The notes under the pieces were generated by a model. That model had not been told where the DNA came from, ran no database searches, and was given only the letters and a program-made list of their open reading frames with translations. Positions 6,425 to 10,483 of a stretch of DNA of 10,483 nucleotides are shown piece after piece. The DNA lies in the NCBI GenBank assembly GCA_041743485.1, contig JBGTMR010000193.1, positions 1 through 10,483 of the forward strand, written 5' to 3'. The position numbers and the translations under genes were made by a program. The DNA comes from JANDLT01 sp041743485. GTDB lineage: Bacteria; Acidobacteriota; Blastocatellia; Pyrinomonadales; Pyrinomonadaceae. The number at the start of each line of letters is the position of its first letter. The first letter of the stretch is position 1.

Positions 6425-6524
6425 AAAGCAGGAGCCAGAAACCAGAAGTCAGGAGTCAGAATAAAAGCGTTTTGTCCCTGCCTTCATGCTGGCTTCTGGC
6501 TCCTGCCTTCTGACTCCTGCTCTT
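6425..6524. repeat. Heptamer inverted-repeat element between the DHS-like and ureohydrolase genes
   Basis: The left arm holds CAGGAGC, CAGAAAC, CAGAAGT, CAGGAGT, CAGAATA at 6429-6463. The right arm holds CTGGCTT, CTGGCTC, CTGCCTT, CTGACTC, CTGCTCT at 6489-6523, an imperfect reverse complement. The centre has a small AAAAGCGTTTT palindrome. Again the element fills the gap from stop codon to start codon. It has the same 7-base period as the preceding element but a different spelling. Confidence 0.85.
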
Positions 6525-7436
6525 ATGTCTCAATCTTCCACACTTCCATTCAACTTCGGCGGCATTGATGATGAAGCGTTATCAAGCCGCGAATCGGCGC
6601 GCGTGCTTGTCCTGCCGATTGCTTACGAAGGCACGGTTTCCTACGGCACAGGCACGGCACAGGGCGCGCAAAGCATCATTGACGCTTCGCGCAACATGGA
6701 ACTCTACGACGAAGAAACCGACACGGAAATCTACCGTCTCGGCATACACACTTTGCCCGCGATTGAATCGGCGGGAACGCCCGAAGCGACGATGCAGAGT
6801 ATCTATGAAAGTGTGCGCGAACTGCTCGCCGAAGATAATAGATTCATCGTCACCATCGGCGGCGAACATTCCATCACCGCCCCCGTCGTTCGTGCGTACA
6901 AAGAACGATACGAAAACCTTTCCGTCTTACAGATTGATGCCCACGCCGATTTGCGCGAGACTTACGACGGCACGCCCCTCTCTCATGCCTGCGTCATGCG
7001 CCGCATCACGGACGACATGAACATCCCCGCCGTACAATGCGGCATACGCTCGCTTTCGAGTGATGAAGCCCGCGCCATTAAAGATTTGCCGACGCATATT
7101 TACTGGGCGAAAGATGTCGTCGGACGTGACTCCGCATGGATGGATGAAGCCGTCTCGCATCTCACCGAAAACGTCTTTCTGACGATTGACGTTGACGGCT
7201 TCGACTCATCCATCATGCCGCACACGGGAACACCCGAACCCGGCGGCTTCTCATGGTACGAAGTCACCCGACTGATTCACACACTCGCCTCAAACCGCCG
7301 CATCGTCGGCTTCGATTTAGTCGAATACGCTCCGACCGAAGGCTCACAGGCATCGGCTTTCCTGTGCGCCAAGTTGATTTACAAAACTTTATCGTTTATT
7401 TTTGCCGACGAAATCGTTTGTGTACGCGGAACGTGA
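6525..7436 (+). CDS. speB: Agmatinase / ureohydrolase-family protein
   Basis: Ureohydrolases use a two-manganese centre to split urea from a guanidino compound. Next to speA, the expected substrate is agmatine (giving putrescine) or a guanidino-polyamine. The 303 residues are typical in length. Metal-binding motifs are complete: GGEHS at 112-116 (His115), DAHADLR at 138-144 (Asp138, His140, Asp142) and IDVDGFD at 221-227 (Asp222, Asp224). TGTPEPGG (234-241) and DLVEYAP (264-270) are also family-typical. After Asp227 the common Pro is Ser. I chose ATG at 6525; the in-frame ATG at 6486 lies in the repeat and adds 13 repeat-encoded residues. There is no evident Shine-Dalgarno. Substrate choice cannot be settled by sight, so the symbol is by context. 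Confidence 0.85.
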   Translation: MSQSSTLPFNFGGIDDEALSSRESARVLVLPIAYEGTVSYGTGTAQGAQSIIDASRNMELYDEETDTEIYRLGIHTLPAIESAGTPEATMQSIYESVRELLAEDNRFIVTIGGEHSITAPVVRAYKERYENLSVLQIDAHADLRETYDGTPLSHACVMRRITDDMNIPAVQCGIRSLSSDEARAIKDLPTHIYWAKDVVGRDSAWMDEAVSHLTENVFLTIDVDGFDSSIMPHTGTPEPGGFSWYEVTRLIHTLASNRRIVGFDLVEYAPTEGSQASAFLCAKLIYKTLSFIFADEIVCVRGT

Positions 7437-7624
7437 TTTTCGTTCACATTCTACGTCTCTGTTCACAGGCACTTCTTGCCGTATCGCATCACATTTTTGC
7501 AAATCTTCCGCGTTGACGCCGCATTACGGTGCGCCGCTTTAACCGGAATTTTCCCGCGCTTGAGCGTATTCTGCGCTCAAGCGTTGATATAAAAATCTGT
7601 TCTAACCTCAAGGATAACATCAGC
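7437..7624. other. Spacer upstream of the delta-60 repeat gene
   Basis: This 188-base stretch separates the polyamine cluster from the exported repeat protein. It contains the perfect inverted repeat at 7557-7583 and an AAGGA ribosome-binding site at 7610-7614. TTGACG at 7513-7518 could be a -35 box, but its -10 partner (TTTAAC, 19 bases on) is weak, so I do not call a promoter. Confidence 0.4.
7557..7583. promoter_or_regulatory. Perfect 10-bp inverted repeat (operator or terminator)
   Basis: CGCTTGAGCG and CGCTCAAGCG are exact reverse complements with a 7-base loop, 41 bases before the start codon of the delta-60 gene. No U tract follows; TTGATATAAAAA follows instead. It is therefore either an imperfect terminator for the polyamine cluster or an operator/leader hairpin for the next gene. 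Confidence 0.5.
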
Positions 7625-10315
7625 ATGGCTTACACAATCTCGCAGTCATTAACCGCGCGTAAATCGCTTTTCCACTCACTTCACTATCGCATCTCACACA
7701 ACGCGGCATCACTCCTCGCGGCGGGACTACTTCTGCTCGCCTCATCGTTCACCGTCCACGCTCAAGCGGGCGCGCTCGATGCGACGTTTGGGACGGGCGG
7801 CAAGACCACGCTCAACTTTGACGGCGACCCGAACTCCGCCGCCGCCGTCGCCGTTCAACCCGACGGCAAAATCATCGTCGGCGTGACCGCCAGACCGAAC
7901 ACCGGTTTCGATTTCGTGTTGGCGCGCTACAACTCCGACGGCACGCTCGACCAGACATTCGGCTCCAGAGGCAGAGCAATCCACGATTCCGGCTCTGATG
8001 ATTTCCTGTCCGCCATCGCCTTGCAACCGGACGGCAAGATCATCCTCGTCGGCACGTCGCTTACGTTCTTGCCCGCATCCCCTCCGCGCAGCAGCTTCAC
8101 CGTCGCGCGCCTCAATGCGAACGGCACTTTCGACAGAGAGTTCGGCTCTTTCGGCGATGTTATGACCCGATTCAATGAGAACGCGAACAACCTCGACCCT
8201 AACTTTGCGCGCGCTGTCGCCCTCCAAGCCGACGGCAAAATCGTAGTTGCGGGTTCGGCGCGCGGTACAGAGTTCGCTTCAAATGCCTTCGCGTTGATTC
8301 GTTACACTCCAACGGGCGCGCTCGACGAAACTTTCGGCTCCGGCGGTAAAGTACAAACGAACATTCCCGGCGACGCGGAAGGCGTGGTCGTGCAGCCGGA
8401 CGGCAGGATTGTTGTCGTCGGCGGCAGTATAACCGTCTCGTCACGCACCGGCACTTCAGGGAACTTCGATGTCGCGCGCTTCAATTCGGACGGTACGCCG
8501 GACGCGACGTTCGACGGCGACGGCAGAACCACCACCAGCTTCGATTCAGCCGTGCAGTACGCCGAAGCCGTCGCCTTGCAACCGGACGGCAAAATCGTTG
8601 TCGTCGGCAGCTATGCGCCGGATAGTGAACGCCCGAATGAGCGCGCGTTCGCGGCGGCGCGCTACAACATTGATGGTTCGCTTGATGAGTCGTTCGGAGC
8701 AAACGGCAAAGTTAAAACAAAATTCACCGGGAACGGAAGCAGTTCGGCGCAATCCGTCACCCTGCAACCGGACGGCAAAGTCGTCGTGGTCGGTACTTCA
8801 TCAATCAGCGACAGGAGCGGCGAATCCGGGTTCGCGGTTGTGCGCTATAACATGAACGGAACGCTTGACGATTCGTTCGACTCCGACGGCAGACTGACGA
8901 CTTCGTTCGGCACCGGAGGCAGTTCGGCGCAGTCAGTCGCCATACAAGCGGACGGCAAAATCGTCGTTTTAGGAGACGGCGGCATATCCGGCAAACTAAT
9001 TCTCGCGCGCTATACGGAGATTGGCGCGCTCGATGCGACGTTCGGCGCAAATGGTAGCGTCGCGCAAACTCTGGGCAGCGGCGACGAAGCGCGTGCCGTC
9101 GCGGTGCAAGCGGACGGAAAGATCGTCGTCGCGGGTTACTCCGGCGGCAACCTCAATGCGGTACTCACACGCTTCAACGTGGACGGCACGCTCGATGTCA
9201 CCTTCGGTGTTAACGGACGGGTGATAGAGAACGGCAATCAGCTTCCCGGCGGGGTGACGGCGAACGCCGTCGCGCTTCAGCCCGACGGCAAGATTATCTT
9301 GGCGGGACATTACAACAATGATTTCGCCGTCTGGCGGTACGATGCGAACGGTGCGCCCGATACCACGTTCGGCTTTGGCGGACGTGTAACGACGAACATA
9401 CGCGAGATCGCCGGTGCTCCGGTCTCTGACACCAACGACGTTATCAACGGCATCGCCCTCCAACCGGACGGCAGGATCGTCGCCGTCGGCAACACCTCGT
9501 ATGAGGTGACGACCTCGAATGGCATCATCGGCACGGCACTGAACTTCGCAGTGGCGCGTTATGCCCCGAACGGCGCGCTCGACACCTCTTTCAACGGCAG
9601 AGGCGTATATGTATCGAGCAACGGCAACGGAGAAGCCTACGCCGTCGCACTGCAAATGGACGGCAAAGCAATCGTCGCCGGTCGGCGATTGTCCAGCGTA
9701 ATCAGTATGAGCGTGACGCGCTTCAATACGAACGGGACTCTTGACTCCACGTTTGACAGCGACGGAACCGCGTTGGTCAGCTTCGGCGGCGGGTTCGCCA
9801 TCGCCAGATCGGTCATCGTCCAGCCGGATAACAGGGTCGTAGTCGCCGGTTCAACGAACGGCGGCGTCGCTCCCTTAGACTTTGCACTCGCCCGCCTCAA
9901 CCCTGACGGCGCGCTCGACCCGACGTTTGGCACGGGCGGCAAAGTCACGACCGACTTCAACAACGCTTCTGACAATGCGCTCGCCGTCGCCCTCCAATCG
10001 AACGGGAAGATCGTCGTTGCGGGTGTGGCGTCTCCCGCCAGAGATAGCGGCGGCAGCCCCGATTTCGCCCTCGCGCGCTACAACACAAACGGCACGCTCG
10101 ACGGGACGTTCGGAACGAACGGCAAAGCGTTGACGGACTTCGACACCAGATTGGATGCCGTCAATGCGGTTGCCCTACAATCGGATGGCAGGATCATCGC
10201 GGCGGGGAGCGCGCTCGTCGGCATAACGCGCGACTTCGCCGTAGCTCGTTATGCGGGCGACGTGCGACGCAAAACGCGCAGCACAGGATTAGGTCGCCGC
10301 AGTCGTGATGGGTAG
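7625..10315 (+). CDS. Exported delta-60 repeat protein (14 repeats)
   Basis: The ATG at 7625 has AAGGA 10 bases upstream; the in-frame start at 7529 would pre-empt a good signal peptide. Residues 1-46 form a long signal peptide (hydrophobic ASLLAAGLLLLASSF, likely cleavage after VHA at 46). Residues 49 to ~878 are 14 tandem units of the delta-60 family, each resembling GTLDxTFGxxGKVTT...AVALQPDGKIVVAGS...FAVARYNxD. Units vary from about 53 to 73 residues through insertions after the VVAG strand. Units of this kind suggest beta-propeller blades; 14 would suit two seven-bladed rings, which is inference. The protein ends just after the last unit with a basic tail (VRRKTRSTGLGRRSRDG) and has no visible anchor, PKD domain or sorting signal. 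A surface or secreted role is likely; no enzymatic motif is seen. Confidence 0.9.
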   Translation: MAYTISQSLTARKSLFHSLHYRISHNAASLLAAGLLLLASSFTVHAQAGALDATFGTGGKTTLNFDGDPNSAAAVAVQPDGKIIVGVTARPNTGFDFVLARYNSDGTLDQTFGSRGRAIHDSGSDDFLSAIALQPDGKIILVGTSLTFLPASPPRSSFTVARLNANGTFDREFGSFGDVMTRFNENANNLDPNFARAVALQADGKIVVAGSARGTEFASNAFALIRYTPTGALDETFGSGGKVQTNIPGDAEGVVVQPDGRIVVVGGSITVSSRTGTSGNFDVARFNSDGTPDATFDGDGRTTTSFDSAVQYAEAVALQPDGKIVVVGSYAPDSERPNERAFAAARYNIDGSLDESFGANGKVKTKFTGNGSSSAQSVTLQPDGKVVVVGTSSISDRSGESGFAVVRYNMNGTLDDSFDSDGRLTTSFGTGGSSAQSVAIQADGKIVVLGDGGISGKLILARYTEIGALDATFGANGSVAQTLGSGDEARAVAVQADGKIVVAGYSGGNLNAVLTRFNVDGTLDVTFGVNGRVIENGNQLPGGVTANAVALQPDGKIILAGHYNNDFAVWRYDANGAPDTTFGFGGRVTTNIREIAGAPVSDTNDVINGIALQPDGRIVAVGNTSYEVTTSNGIIGTALNFAVARYAPNGALDTSFNGRGVYVSSNGNGEAYAVALQMDGKAIVAGRRLSSVISMSVTRFNTNGTLDSTFDSDGTALVSFGGGFAIARSVIVQPDNRVVVAGSTNGGVAPLDFALARLNPDGALDPTFGTGGKVTTDFNNASDNALAVALQSNGKIVVAGVASPARDSGGSPDFALARYNTNGTLDGTFGTNGKALTDFDTRLDAVNAVALQSDGRIIAAGSALVGITRDFAVARYAGDVRRKTRSTGLGRRSRDG

Positions 10316-10365
10316 CTTGTAAAACGCAAAGCCGAATCTCTCCATCGCTTTGCCACAAGCCTGAT

Positions 10366-10401
10366 GAAGCGGGTTCTTTCTTGTACGAAAGAACCCGCTT
10401 C
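10366..10401. terminator. Strong bidirectional hairpin terminator
   Basis: GAAGCGGGTTCTTTC (10366-10380) and its exact reverse complement (10387-10401) form a 15-bp stem with a 6-nt loop, 50 bases past the stop codon of the delta-60 gene. The U tract on the plus strand is weak (CTTCTTGTG). It most likely ends transcription of the delta-60 gene. Confidence 0.75.
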
Positions 10402-10411
10402 TTGTGAGTGA

Positions 10412-10456
10412 AACTTTCTTAACTTTCGACCTTCGACTTTCAACTTTCTACTTTGC
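10412..10456. repeat. One-armed heptamer repeat
   Basis: Five 7-base units (ACTTTCG, ACCTTCG, ACTTTCA, ACTTTCT, ACTTTGC) occupy 10422-10456, with a looser AACTTTC before them. They have the same spelling as the element in the tRNA operon, including an exact 17-base match (10438-10454 with 1004-1020). No complementary arm is seen on the left; one could lie beyond the right edge. Confidence 0.8.
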
Positions 10457-10483
10457 TTCGAGTCCGCGCTTTGCCTTGTCGTG

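Noticed and set aside
7742..9655. Long minus-strand frames opposite the delta-60 gene
   Set aside because: They are shadows caused by the repeated, codon-biased coding sequence on the plus strand; they repeat in step with it and have no independent signals.
10250..10330. Frameshift at the end of the delta-60 gene
   Set aside because: Other frames also stop within a short distance and show no continuing repeat. A strong hairpin follows 50 bases later, so the end looks natural.

Overview
The window carries a tRNA/EF-Tu operon, a glutamine synthetase gene, a polyamine gene cluster and a large secreted repeat protein. The delta-60 repeat protein, the bacterial deoxyhypusine-synthase-like gene and heptamer-based intergenic repeats together suggest an environmental Gram-negative-type bacterium. 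Acidobacteriota (Blastocatellia/Pyrinomonas-like) is my best guess, but this is inference from gene content, not a measured placement.

Layout. Positions 1-1213 (minus strand) hold tRNA-Thr(UGU), tRNA-Tyr(GUA), tRNA-Gly(UCC), tRNA-Thr(GGU) and the 5' part of tuf, which runs off the left edge. This is the same order as thrU-tyrU-glyT-thrT-tufB in Escherichia coli. A good sigma70-type promoter sits at 1273-1301, with a terminator-like hairpin (1231-1261) between it and the first tRNA. Positions 1410-2831 (minus) encode a type I glutamine synthetase, with a near-consensus promoter at 2971-2998 and a strong hairpin terminator at 1351-1387.

Divergently, 3297-7436 (plus) holds three genes in a row: biosynthetic arginine decarboxylase (speA), a deoxyhypusine-synthase-like aminobutyl transferase and an agmatinase/ureohydrolase. 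SpeA makes agmatine. The other two enzymes could turn agmatine into putrescine and homospermidine, or could first join two agmatines and then remove the guanidino groups. The second order is the most interesting biochemical hypothesis here.

Both gaps in this cluster are filled from stop codon to start codon by palindromes built of 7-base units, leaving no normal ribosome-binding site for the second and third genes. A related palindrome lies inside the tRNA operon, and a one-armed copy lies at the right edge. Each site has its own heptamer spelling, shared by its two arms.

Positions 7625-10315 (plus) encode an 896-residue exported protein made almost entirely of 14 delta-60 repeats, preceded by a perfect 10-bp inverted repeat and followed by a perfect 15-bp hairpin.
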